A DNA stretch of 64,000 bases from NCBI GenBank assembly GCA_025526915.1, contig JAHLKH010000140.1, forward strand, positions 1 through 64,000. Direction: 5' to 3'. Below, in pieces: positions 52,035-64,000 of this stretch. This stretch comes from Entophlyctis helioformis. Lineage: Eukaryota > Chytridiomycota > Chytridiomycetes > Chytridiales > Chytriomycetaceae. The notes beneath the pieces were generated by a model that did not search any database, was not told the DNA's origin, and was given only the letters and a program-made list of their open reading frames with translations. Positions within the stretch are counted from its first letter, which is position 1, and the number at the start of each line of letters is the position of its first letter. Made by a program: the position numbers and the translations under genes.

Positions 52035-54785
52035 CTACAGCACAGACTCTTCGAGACGAACGAGCTCGTCTGACGGGAATCTGCGTTTGAGTTCGTTGAG
52101 GAATGCGCGGCGAGAGAGCTCGGCCTGCGACAGAACAACGCGTGGCGGGCGACGCGATCGGGGCGGCAGGGGCGATGGCGAGGATGGCACGCTCATGCTG
52201 GCCATCGACGATGCGCTGCTCGACGACACTGACATGGATCCCATGGACGGCGACGACGAGCCTGATGCAGACGAGCCCGATGCAGACAGGGCAGCCGCCA
52301 AGATGGTTGGGGACGGCGCGATATCGTCCATGTTGTCGAGCTGAGTGGTGCTGCCGCTGCCAAGCGAGCTGATGTGCGCAATCGATCCAGAACTGGTGGC
52401 AGACGAGATCGAGCTGCTCAGGACAGAGCGCGATGGCCGCATAGGCGCAAGCGACGACGTCGTCTCCCATCCACCAGGACCCTCCAACTTGAGCACGGAC
52501 AGATGCGGGCAGTTGTCCACGAGTGCACGCAGAGCTGCCTCGCTGACGTTGCGGCAGCCGCGAATATCGAGCTTCTCGAGGTTGGGGCAGTGGCGAGCCA
52601 TGGCCTCGACCGTTGCATCCGTCATCACGCCACCAAACCAGGCAATGGACAGCACGCGAAGACGCGGGCCGCTCGTGGTGATCAGGCGAACCAGCGTCGA
52701 CTCGGCGCACATGTAGCCCGCCAGGATAGCCGTGTGCAGCCTGACTGCATTGTCAGCAAGGGCCGCCAGGACAGCATCGCCGCCGCTTGTGAAGCTGAGA
52801 TCAATCGACTCGAGTTGTCTGCATTGGCGCGCAAGGAACGTCAGGGCAGCAGGCGTTGCGGCCTTTTGGCAACCGCGCACGTCCAGAACGCGCAGGTCTG
52901 GCGCGTGGCTAGCAATGTGGAAGACAGCCGCCTCGGTCAGGTTGGCCCAGCCGTAGAGGAGCACTTGGACGTTTGGGCATCGCTCGCAAAGCGCGGCGAC
53001 CGAGGCATCATCGTCCGAGCCAGCAAGGCGAATGTGGCGCAGCTTGGGTCCGACGTTGCCCGTGACCAGACGCACCAGACGGTTGCGGCCCGTGTCACCG
53101 TCGAACCCAACGTCGATCTGGATGGTCGCCAGACGGGCAACGACCGACGCGAGGGGTGCGAGGCTCGAGTCGCAGACATCAATCCATCGGCCCAGGTGGC
53201 CAGCGACAATCAGGGTATCCATGTATGGGGACGCCGTGGCCAGATGCTGGAGAGTGAAGATGTCAAGCGACTCGCACCAGAGACGGACGAGGCGCAGATG
53301 GCGGCAGCACGAGCCAAACGTGCGCAGGGCAGTCGTGTGCGACGGCTCGTGCAGACGCACGCGGCCAAGATCCAACTTGCGGATGAGCGAGCCATCGCCA
53401 AACGTGGTGTGACTGTATAGCTCGCGTTCGGCAAAGCCGGCCGTGTGGGTGCTGGGCAGCAGCTGCTCAACGTGGCGAGGAATGCAGGCGTGTGCAAGCT
53501 TCATGACGGCCGCCTCTGTGGCGAGATAGGGCTGCTCCCAGAGAGACCCGAGCGAGTATCTGTGCCAGTGACGGTTGACGAGGCACGCAGACAGGATCGT
53601 GAGCTGTGCCTCGCGCGGCGAGTCGGTCGAGGTGCGCACAAAGCCAAGGACGATGTTGAGCAGTTCAGGCAAGAAGCGGGAAGCGGTCTGGGATGGCACA
53701 CGGCGCTCCTTCTTGGCAGCAACGCTCTGCAACACCGCCGCCGATGCCGTGAAGAGATTGGCCTCGCTGGCACGCGTTTCAAAGCCAATCTGGGCCACAG
53801 GCATGTCGGAAAAGCAGGCCGCGGGGGCAGCCATCGAGTCGTGGTCGTCAAACGACATGATCATGGGATGGCCGTCGTCCGACTCGGACTCGTCCTGGCT
53901 CAAGACGCTGTAGATGGTCGAAGCGCTGCCGCGGCGCGAGCAGGCGCAGCAAGCGGCCGTCTTCATGTCTGGGCTGAGAGCGGATCTCGCGCAGCAGGCT
54001 GTCGACGAGTGCGAGACGCCTGACGACGAGCAAGGCGAACAGGGCTCGTTGATGATGCGGGTGGCAACAGGCGACGGGTCTTCCCACGAGGCGTAGCCCT
54101 CATCGGCAGGCGAGCTGCTCGCGGAGAGAGTGCTGCCATGTTTGGATTTGCCGATGCTGCCGATGCTGCCGTTGTTGTTGCTGCAGTGGATGTTCGTGGC
54201 CGATGCAGGCGACATGTTGACGGATGGCGACACGCGAAAGGGCAAAGGCGCGATGGGCACGGGTGGATTCTTGGCGGGAGCATTGGCAGGAGCATTGGCA
54301 GATGCAGCCTTTGAGATGGCCAAGCGGGGAACAGCCAGAGGATCCGAGGCAGAGAGAGGGGCAGGAGGGTATGAAGGGCCGGAGGACACGGCGACGGGTG
54401 GCGCAGTCATGGGCGAGGTAGGAGGCGCAGCAGTCATGGGAGGGGCAGCCGAGCGCGACAGCACAGGGGCCGACGGAAGGCGAGGCACAGGGCCGACGGT
54501 GGCAAAATGGGGGCCAGATTTGAACGTGGCGGGCGGAGCGAGAAGAGGAGCAGCAGAAGCCGTAGAAGCAGGCGACGCGGCCAGGGCGGCCGAGTACAAG
54601 ACGCGCGGGAGCGAGGCAGAAGAGGAAGACGAGGAGGACGAGGAAGACGGCACGGGGCAAGACGAGGAGGGGCAGACGGCACACGAGGCGGAAACGGCCG
54701 AGCCAGACGAGAGGCGGCCGTTTCCGCCCACTGCACTCTCCTCGGGGTCGTGAGCGCGGGCGGTGGATGGCGGGAAGGGCGGCAT
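52035..54785 (-). CDS. F-box/leucine-rich repeat protein (Amn1/Grr1-like architecture)
   Basis: Single-exon gene of 916 residues. The first 370 residues are Ser/Pro/Ala-rich and disordered. An F-box-like segment follows: RFLPELLNIVLGFVRT, ILSACLVNRHWHRYSLGSLW. Then come about nine LRRs of the Cys-containing F-box class, for example LRHIRLAGSDDDASVAALCE, CPNVQVLLYGWANLTEAAVF, LRVLDVRGCQKAATPAALTF, LESIDLSFTSGGDAVLAALA and CPNLEKLDIRGCRNVSEAAL. This architecture is used by SCF substrate adaptors such as Grr1 and FBXL proteins. The C-terminus is Ser/Met-rich and ends ELVRLEESVL. A cluster of Cys and Ser near residue 245 (PCSPCSSSGVSHSSTACCAR) may be a regulatory patch. Start at 54785 is the first Met; the real one could be further in. 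Confidence 0.85.
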   Translation of the reverse strand: MPPFPPSTARAHDPEESAVGGNGRLSSGSAVSASCAVCPSSSCPVPSSSSSSSSSSASLPRVLYSAALAASPASTASAAPLLAPPATFKSGPHFATVGPVPRLPSAPVLSRSAAPPMTAAPPTSPMTAPPVAVSSGPSYPPAPLSASDPLAVPRLAISKAASANAPANAPAKNPPVPIAPLPFRVSPSVNMSPASATNIHCSNNNGSIGSIGKSKHGSTLSASSSPADEGYASWEDPSPVATRIINEPCSPCSSSGVSHSSTACCARSALSPDMKTAACCACSRRGSASTIYSVLSQDESESDDGHPMIMSFDDHDSMAAPAACFSDMPVAQIGFETRASEANLFTASAAVLQSVAAKKERRVPSQTASRFLPELLNIVLGFVRTSTDSPREAQLTILSACLVNRHWHRYSLGSLWEQPYLATEAAVMKLAHACIPRHVEQLLPSTHTAGFAERELYSHTTFGDGSLIRKLDLGRVRLHEPSHTTALRTFGSCCRHLRLVRLWCESLDIFTLQHLATASPYMDTLIVAGHLGRWIDVCDSSLAPLASVVARLATIQIDVGFDGDTGRNRLVRLVTGNVGPKLRHIRLAGSDDDASVAALCERCPNVQVLLYGWANLTEAAVFHIASHAPDLRVLDVRGCQKAATPAALTFLARQCRQLESIDLSFTSGGDAVLAALADNAVRLHTAILAGYMCAESTLVRLITTSGPRLRVLSIAWFGGVMTDATVEAMARHCPNLEKLDIRGCRNVSEAALRALVDNCPHLSVLKLEGPGGWETTSSLAPMRPSRSVLSSSISSATSSGSIAHISSLGSGSTTQLDNMDDIAPSPTILAAALSASGSSASGSSSPSMGSMSVSSSSASSMASMSVPSSPSPLPPRSRRPPRVVLSQAELSRRAFLNELKRRFPSDELVRLEESVL

Positions 54786-55462
54786 TGCTGTGGTTGTGGT
54801 TGTTGGTGGTTGTAGGTGGCGGTAGGTGGTTGTTGGTGGTTGTAGAAGGTGGTTGTGCTGTGAGAAAGAGTGTTGTAAGAGTTAGAAGAGCATCAGACGA
54901 GACAAGAAGAGCATCAGATCAGACCAGACCAGACACAATGCATCCATCATCCAGTCTGGATCCATTATGCATCATCCACAGTGCATCATCCATCTGTCAT
55001 GCGTGCATTATGCAGTCCATTCCGACGTGGGCACGGGATCGCGTGTGTGTGCGTGTGTGCAGATGCGACTGCTGGCAGATGGCGCCATCGAGAGGGACTG
55101 GATGCGCCATCTGTCTGCCGTGCAAGTGGCGCAGTGCTGGGCAGCTGGACAGCTGGGCAGACTGAACAGATCTGGCAAGCCAGGACAGCCGCAAGTGACA
55201 GCCGCAAGAGACAGCCGCAAGAGACAGGCACGAGAGACAGCAGACCCACTCGGCATCGCCTCATCGCTTTGGAACGCCCGCGAACGCCGCAGAAGCTTAA
55301 AAAGCAAAATGCCGAGTGGAGCAGCCATCGCCAGGGTGCCTGCCATGCCTGCCTCGTCTGTCGAGGTGTCTGTCGTGCCTGCATGGTGCATGGGCTGCTC
55401 GCCTGTTGTGCCTCGCCTCGCCTCGCCTCTGCGCACTGGTCAAGGGTTGCCAGCAACAGCCC

Positions 55463-55503
55463 ATTCCCATTCCCATTCCCATTCCCATTCCCATTCCCAT
55501 TCC
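55463..55503. repeat. (CCCATT)n hexamer array
   Basis: About seven perfect tandem hexamers. One base away from some telomere-like hexamers but too short and internal to be a telomere; treated as a microsatellite. Confidence 0.9.
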
Positions 55504-56018
55504 CGCACGGTCGCACACGCTCACATGGACACGCACTCGCACCCGCACACACACGTCAAGCGATGGCACCGGCGAATGGCACCAGCGAATGGCGAATGGC
55601 TGCGTCTGTCTCACCTGGACTGCCTTTGCGGGGAGTGCGCGTGTGAGTGCGTGTGAGTGAGTGTGTGCGTGAGTGCTTGCGTAGGTGGGTGCTGCGAGGT
55701 GTCGGCCGCCGGGCTGCGAGTCAGTGAGATGAGTCGATGAGATGGAAAGCCTGGCCACCGTGCCTCGCCTCAGAAGTGGTGGCGACCGCGCTGCCCAGCA
55801 AAGCTTATTCTTGCGCACGCGACCAAGGACTTTTTCATGCAGCCTTGGGCGGGCGGGCGGGCGTGTGCATCGGCGCTGGCATCGGCATTGGCATTGGTAC
55901 TGGCATCGGCTGAGCATTGGCAACTCCATCAACTGGCTGCTGTTCAAGTCAGACGTGCGGGGTGGCTCCACTCCACAAACCAGACACGCGCCAGACAGGC
56001 AGACAGACAGACATGCCT

Positions 56019-56019
56019 G

Positions 56020-56071
<52 letters not shown>
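56019..56071. repeat. (CA)n microsatellite
   Basis: Roughly 25 perfect CA dinucleotides just downstream of the CK2 beta stop codon. A second, interrupted CA array lies at 58465-58530. Confidence 0.95.
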
Positions 56072-56074
<3 letters not shown>

Positions 56075-56097
56075 TTCCATGAGTCAATCTTGTTCAT

Positions 56098-58008
56098 TCA
56101 GCGGCTGTCGGCCGGCGTCGGCGTGTGCCGTCCAACCTTTCGTCGGTCGCTTCCTGCCATGCCAACGCCGCCTGCGGGCGACGGCGTCCCCTTGCGATGC
56201 CCCTGCAACTGTGCACTCGCCTGATGGCTCCGTCCGCGTCGCTCGGCAGACTCGCCTCGTGCACTGCCATTGCCAGCCCCATTGCCATTCCCATGTGCAT
56301 GTCCATGGCCGCTCTGCCCAAGGCTCCCGTCGTCCTCATTGCCGGCCTCTTCATCCTCGTCCATGAGTCCCGTCTCGTCCAGCGATCCGTGGCGCGGCAA
56401 CATGCCCGCTGGCCCCCCATGCATGGCCGCGGCCATCAACGCTGCGCTCGACTCTCCCCCTGTCAGGCTGACGCTGCCCCGGCCAGTCGCAGACAGACGG
56501 CCCTTGGGAAGACTCGCAATCACGCGCGACGATCGGCTGGACCCAGACGACGCTGCAACAACACTCCTTTGCCCATCCGCACCGCTGCCGTCCTGATCGG
56601 TGCCTTCGCGACGGCTCGCAGACGCCAAGCTGAAGGTGTGCGCCTGGCGGAACCAGCCCCTCCTTCCACCGCAGCCATCCCATCCGCGGCCCAACCTTGG
56701 CTCGCTCAGACACCCTAAACCCAAACACCCGCGGCGTGAACATCCAGTAGTCTGGCAGTGGCCCGTCGCGGTTGTATCCGCTCGAGGACCCGCGCCGCAT
56801 CATGTCCCGTTTGCTTGCCCGTTCCTGGCGGCGGATCGGATCGTCATCGTCGTCATCGTCTTCGTCGTCATCATCATTCTCAGAGTCAAACGAGTCTTCC
56901 GAGTCCTCAAACGAGTCCTTGTCCGAGTCGTTGGTGTCGTCGGACTCGTCATAGTCGTCTTCGACCAGTGCCGCAGACCGTGCTCGTTCCAGCATGGCCC
57001 GCTCTGGATTCCGCGTGTCGACCCGGCGGCCGTCGCCAGAAAAGGAAAAGACAGCCGGCACGAGATGCGGCAGTGTGAGGAAGAGCAGCGACGCGAACGT
57101 GGTGCCAAAGCTGGCGCCGTCAATGTTGTGGAACCGGGCCTGCCCGTCAACGTATGGTCAGTGCCGCGCATCTGCAAAAGACCGTCCGTCCATGTGCAAC
57201 GCATGATAGGATGAGTACCTTTTTGGGATGGTACAGATCGGTGCATCGTGGGCAGTACATCTTGACGGGCTCGACGCCAGGGATATCCGACTGTCCCGAC
57301 GGCACGACGCCGCATCCGCCGCATCCGGCGCGCGGACACCGTCCAAACTCCAGATGCTCGTACCGCTGGCCCATGACTTGCAGACCTTGCTTGGTGAGAA
57401 GAAAGCGGGCGTGGATGAGGCCGTAGAGGATCTCTGCAGACGCCTCGACCATGCGCAGATGCGATGCAGACTTTGGGCCATTCCGCTGCCGCTACCGCTG
57501 CCTGTGCCGTTGGCATGAACGCTGCCGGTGCTTGCCATTGAGCCAGAGTTGGCCATGGCCAAAGCGGTCATGTTTCCGTTTGCGCCAGGTCCGCTGCTGC
57601 CGCTGCCACTGTCTCTGAGGTGCAGGTCTGGATCGTCCTGCTGGTGAAGACTGTGGTGTTGCTGCTGCTGTTGCTGCTGGATCTGGCCGCCATGCATGCG
57701 CGAGTCTCTGTCGGACGCGTCCGAGTCCGAGGTGTCGACTTCCAGGTCCAGGATCATGTCGAGAGCCTCGTCATAGAGCGGCACCAGCGTGCTCAGGCCA
57801 GCCAGGTTAAAGTCATCTTCGATGTACTCTTCGGGCACCTCGAGAAAGAAGTCGTGTTCTGTCGGATGGGATGGGATAGGATGGATGAGCCAGCAAGCAA
57901 GTTTGGCAAGTGTGTGGGATATGCGGGGATACGACGAGACGGAGACGTACCGGGCAGCGAGCAGTACCAGGTGATCCACGAGACTTCGGACGACGAGGTG
58001 TCGGTCAT
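56098..58008 (-). CDS. CKB1: Casein kinase II regulatory (beta) subunit
   Basis: Regulatory subunit of the CK2 tetramer. Exons 58008-57951, 57858-57521, 57470-57219, 57139-56714 and 56643-56098 keep phase (539 residues). Family blocks are clear: [16 protein letters not shown] at the N-terminus, [49 protein letters not shown], then the zinc-binding CPRAGCGGC...YCPRCTDLY (four Cys), [15 protein letters not shown], and late PRVFGFR. Compared with animal CK2 beta (about 215 residues) there are three additions: a Gln/Ser/Gly-rich insert (about residues 50-130), a strongly acidic run (DDYDESDD onward) between the core and PRVFGFR, and a 180-residue Ser-rich tail. The intron at 57520-57471 has a weak donor (GTTCAT) and is chosen because it restores frame. 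Confidence 0.9.
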
Positions 58009-58762
58009 GGAGTCACTCGAGCCCGAGTACAGTTCTGTCGAGCCTGCTCTCGCAGCCGTTCAGATGGTCAGTCCGTGCGTTGGTCAGACAGACAGGCAGA
58101 CAGACAGGCTCGCTCACAGGATTCGTCCATGGCCGTCCATGGCCGTGGTGCATGGCGTGAGCGGTAAACGGCCCAAACGCCACCACCACGGCGAGCACGG
58201 GCCGAGGCAAGGGTGCGTGTGCAAGGGGCGAGCCGTTCAAGGCCAGAGGGCCAGCCAGAGGGCCAGGCAGAGGGCCAGGCAGAGGGCCAGAGCGTGGGCA
58301 GGGGAAACAGCAGCAGTGTCAGCAACAGTGTCAGCAGCAGTGTCAGCCAGGCAGCCAGCCTGTGGACATCCAGCCAGCCAACAGACTCGCACAAGGCGGC
58401 TGGCGTGGGCGGTGGAGGGCAGCGTGCGAGGGCAGGCTGCCTACGATACAGAGGGGCATGCCATGCACACACACACACACGCACACACACACAAACACAC
58501 ATAAGCACACACATAAGCACACAAACGCACCTGCTTCCATGGCGTGCGGCCCTCGTGTCTTGCCTAGTCCTGTGCCTTGGTGTGCCTTGGTTGTGCCTTG
58601 TGGTTGTGCCTTATCGAGCTGACTTGGCTGACTTGGCTTTCCCTCGAACCCGCGCGAGATCTCTTGCCAAAGTCACTCGAACAACCACTTGACCGACCAC
58701 TTGAACAACAACAACCACCCCAACCACACACACACAGTTGAACAGCACCAACCAAGCCAGCC
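58009..58762. other. Divergent gap between CK2 beta and CDC5
   Basis: About 750 bp with low-complexity runs: gacaggca repeats near 58090, gagggccagg repeats at 58246-58290, CA-rich sequence at 58465-58530. Likely two promoters; no gene seen. A pyrimidine-poor caaccaccc stretch precedes the CDC5 ATG. Confidence 0.5.
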
Positions 58763-61638
<2,876 letters not shown>

Positions 61639-61771
61639 TGAATTCAATCCTACGAATCCCCCTCGCGCAATGAATCCATGCTGTCCTCTCTTGTTGCCTC
61701 TATCGTGTGGTGGTGTGTGGCATGTGTGTTTGGAGGAGAGTTTATTTGCAGGTGGTTGCATTGGGCGAGCA

Positions 61772-62861
61772 TCATCCAGATCCACCAGGTGCCACACCGG
61801 TGGCATCAGCCGCGGCCGACCCGGACGTCATAAACTCTGGCTTGAGCTCGTACATGCCATTGTACGGGCCGCGCTTGTTGAGCACACACAGCTCGTTGAG
61901 CACCTCCTTGAGCCACGACTGCGGCTGCTGCGTGCGGTCGACAAGGCCCTTGAAGTTCCAGTACTTGTACTCGGCAAACAGCGCAAACAGCGTGTCCAGC
62001 AGCTCGTTTCTCGGCATTCTCTCGCGCTTGTCCAGCGTCCCTGTGCCCTTTTTCTTCTGCTCGCGGGTGTGCACCACCACCACCACCATGGCAAGCGTGA
62101 GCCGACCAAGCGATCGATCGATCATAGACAGACACAGACAGACAGAGAAAGGCACGGACCTGGAAGCCCTCGAGCGACGCGTTCCACGAATCGCCCGACG
62201 AGGCCAGCAGCCGCTTCGACTCTGCCGAGCGGTCGTCCATGCGCTTGACGACGCGGCTTGACGTGGACGCGTCGTTTGTGCGACGCTTCATGATGCGCTG
62301 GTACTCGTCGTCGATGATGGGCATGACGGTGGCCTCGTGCTGCACGGTGCCGACCACGCCCACGGCCTTGCCCATGGCGCTCTCGCTGAACACGTACACG
62401 TTCTGCGGGTGCATGTTGGTGAACTCGAGGTTGTAGTTCTTGGGCACCGTGGCCGACCACGGCGTTTCGGGAACGTGCAGCGTGGCCTTGCTCCTGGACA
62501 GTGTGACGAGACGAGGCGAGACGTCAGTGTGTGTATGTGAGTGTGTGTGTGGTTGCGACACGGCAGGCACGCTCGCTCACATGGCCTTGTTGACCTTGAG
62601 CGTGCCCAGCTGCGAGCCCGGGTTGCGCGCGCCCACGTCGTTCCACTTGTCGGCCAGGAACTTGGGCACCTTGACGAGCCAGACCCGGGTCGTGTGCGCA
62701 TCGACCTTGAACTCGGTGTCCTCGTCCTCGTCGTCGGCCAGGTCGTCGTTGCCAATGTCCTCGAGGTCGTCCAGGTCGTCGGCCGCGGCCCGCCCCCGCT
62801 TGACGCCGCGGCCGCCGCGCTCGTCGTCGGCACCGTCGCTGTCGCTGTCGCCGCCGTACAT
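61772..62861 (-). CDS. TFG2: Transcription factor IIF beta subunit (RAP30/Tfg2)
   Basis: General RNA polymerase II factor. Exons 62861-62581, 62493-62160 and 62059-61772 join in phase (300 residues). The N-terminal dimerisation part reads TRVWLVKVPKFLADKWNDVG, GSQLGTLKVNKAM, and after the intron YNLEFTNMHPQNVYVFSESA and KAVGVVGTVQHEATVMPIID. The C-terminal winged helix is RMPRNELLDTLFALFAEYKY, WNFKGLVDRTQQPQSWLKEV, LNELCVLNKRGPYNGMYELK, PEF, the diagnostic TFIIF beta end. An acidic stretch (DDLDDLEDIGNDDLADDEDE) sits before the first domain. It shares a short divergent promoter with TBCE: 63 bp separate the two start codons. Confidence 0.94.
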
Positions 62862-62924
62862 GCCGCGCTGGCGAGTGCGCGGGCAAGTGCAGGCGGGCTG
62901 AGCATCTTGCCTGCGTCGTTCAAC

Positions 62925-64000
62925 ATGCTGGTGGCGACGAGCACAACGACGGCGAGCATGTCGAACAGCACAACAACAACTACAACAGCGACGACAAGCT
63001 GGGTCGGCAGGCGCATCGACGTCGACGGCCACACGGCCACCGTGCGCTACCACGGCGCCATCGCCGGCAAGCCCGGCAGCTGGCTCGGCGTCGAGTGGGA
63101 CGACCCGCAGCGCGGCCGCCACTCGGGCACGTTCGCCGGCGTCGCCTACTTCTCGGCCCGCTGCCCGGGCGCCGGCTCGTTCGTGGCCGCGTCCAAGCCG
63201 GGCATCGACCCGGGCCGCTCGTTCCTGGCCGCGCTGCACGAAAAGTACCTGGACGGCGCCCCCACCGCCGACTCGACGCTCGTGCTCGGCAGCAGCGACG
63301 GCGCCGTCACCGTCGAGACCGTCGGCTGGGACAAGATCCGCCGCAAGCAGAGCCGCCTCGAGAGCCTGCGCGAGGTCGGCCTGGCCGGCATGCGCATCGC
63401 CGTCGCCGCCGCCGCTTCGGACATGCCGGACGTGTCGGACGTGTCCGACAGGGACACCAAGACTGATGCCAACGCCAACGCCGACGCGGTCGGCAGGCAG
63501 ATTGCCCGGCTGTGTGCGTCCATGGTCGATCTGGATCTGTCGCGCAACCTGCTGGCGTCGTGGTCCGACCTGGCGAGGCTGGCGCACTACCTGCCGCGCG
63601 TCGAGACGCTGCGTCTGTCGGCCAACCGCATGGCGCTGCCATCCGCCGTCTCGTCCGACGGCGCTGTGCACCAGGCGGCGCTCGAGCCCGCCGGCGCGTT
63701 CAGCCGCGTGCGCCAAGTGACGCTCATGTCGACCATGATGTCGTGGCCCGAGATCCAGTGCATCGAGCCGTGGTTCACGGCGCTCGAAGAGCTGCACGTG
63801 GGCTTCAACCACATTGCCAGCATCCCTGCGCCCGTGACTGGGTTTGCCAACCTGCGCGTTCTCAACCTCGAGTCCAACGGGCTGGCCGACTGGACCGACC
63901 TCGTGCACTTGGGCTCTCTCCCGCAGCTGGCGAGTCTCAACGTCTCCAACAACCAGCTGGCCAACGTGCTGCCCAACACACCCGGCTCGTTTGCCTCGCT
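62925..64000 (+). CDS. TBCE: Tubulin-folding cofactor E (TBCE), partial
   Basis: Runs off the right edge with no stop (358 complete codons here). The N-terminus has a CAP-Gly domain: RRIDVDGHTATVRYHGAIAG, KPGSWLGVEWDDPQRGRHSG, TFAGVAYFSARCPGAGSFVA, which includes the conserved WLGVEWDDP and a GTFxGVxYF block. Leucine-rich repeats follow: MVDLDLSRNLLASWSDLARL, LPRVETLRLSANRM, LEELHVGFNHIASIPAPVTG, NLRVLNLESNGLADWTDLVH, LASLNVSNNQLANVLP. CAP-Gly followed by LRRs is the TBCE order; the ubiquitin-like domain expected at the C-terminus is outside the window. TBCE binds alpha-tubulin during heterodimer assembly. ATG 62925 or 62958 may be the start. The opposite strand is also open for over 400 codons here, which is a shadow of GC-rich coding sequence. 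Confidence 0.92.
   Translation, partial: MLVATSTTTASMSNSTTTTTTATTSWVGRRIDVDGHTATVRYHGAIAGKPGSWLGVEWDDPQRGRHSGTFAGVAYFSARCPGAGSFVAASKPGIDPGRSFLAALHEKYLDGAPTADSTLVLGSSDGAVTVETVGWDKIRRKQSRLESLREVGLAGMRIAVAAAASDMPDVSDVSDRDTKTDANANADAVGRQIARLCASMVDLDLSRNLLASWSDLARLAHYLPRVETLRLSANRMALPSAVSSDGAVHQAALEPAGAFSRVRQVTLMSTMMSWPEIQCIEPWFTALEELHVGFNHIASIPAPVTGFANLRVLNLESNGLADWTDLVHLGSLPQLASLNVSNNQLANVLPNTPGSFAS

Larger units (their letters stand above)
54786..56097. other. 1.3-kb gap with microsatellites
   Basis: No supportable gene. It holds a (CCCATT)n run at 55463-55503 (about seven units), a CA dinucleotide array at 56019-56071, gtgagtg repeats near 55640-55680, and a gaacgccgcag-type stretch. Open frames on both strands are fragmentary. 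Likely the promoter of the F-box/LRR gene on the left and the 3' region of CK2 beta on the right. Confidence 0.55.

Noticed and set aside
55463..55503. CCCATT array as an interstitial telomere
   Set aside because: Too short and beside ordinary genes; other simple repeats of similar size occur nearby.
62577..63908. Minus-strand ORF of over 440 codons
   Set aside because: It overlaps the CAP-Gly/LRR coding sequence of TBCE and the first exon of TFIIF beta; it is a high-GC shadow.

Overview
The window is eukaryotic, GC-rich and densely packed. It carries spliced genes (confident introns about 55-125 nt, GT/AG, plus one apparent GC/AG) for fungal housekeeping proteins: an Eaf7/CT20 NuA4 subunit, CK2 beta, Cdc5/Cef1, TFIIF beta, TBCE, a Leu5-type carrier and a TUG/Ubx4-like protein. 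A BRK1/HSPC300 subunit of the WAVE complex, a full COP1-type RING-WD40 ligase and a Fanzor nuclease, none usual in Dikarya, point to an early-diverging, probably zoosporic fungus (Blastocladiomycota/Chytridiomycota grade). That placement is inference; no rRNA gene is present.

Layout. 0.7-11.3 kb: alpha/beta hydrolase (-), EAF7 (+), secreted fasciclin protein (-), a long low-complexity protein (+). 11.3-16.1 kb: accessory island A, with a degenerate XPG/FEN1-like protein (-), an HNH-type protein (+) and an orphan three-exon gene (-). 16.8-34.1 kb: PWWP/Tudor-like protein (-), P-loop kinase (+), BRK1 (-), UBX protein (+), a conserved unknown (+), and a giant F-box protein with about 800 residues of periodic repeat (+). 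34.5-38.2 kb: COP1 (+). 38.4-47.1 kb: accessory island B, dominated by one 19-exon minus-strand gene. 47.3-64 kb: mitochondrial carrier (+), RING-CH membrane protein (-), Rdx thioredoxin-fold protein (+), F-box/LRR (-), CK2 beta (-), CDC5 (+), TFIIF beta (-), TBCE (+, cut by the window end).

The main discovery candidate is in island B. Every intron of the 19-exon model joins in phase and gives one 1,987-residue protein. Its N-terminus is an apparently intact XPG/FEN1-like nuclease (acidic residues D86, D136, E220, D222, D243, D245, D303, close to FEN1 spacing). Its C-terminus is an apparently intact Fanzor (TnpB-like RuvC nuclease; D1682, E1868, D1905, zinc ribbon, NLS-like basic patch). Island A holds a second, unfused XPG-like gene that has lost the central Asp pair. 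Both islands share a nearly identical leader/promoter module followed by three evenly phased CCAAT boxes (27 or 28 bp apart), which suggests common origin or co-regulation. I see no clear terminal inverted repeats.

Four other gene models need either very short introns (38-50 nt) or a one-base correction to stay open. These are flagged.
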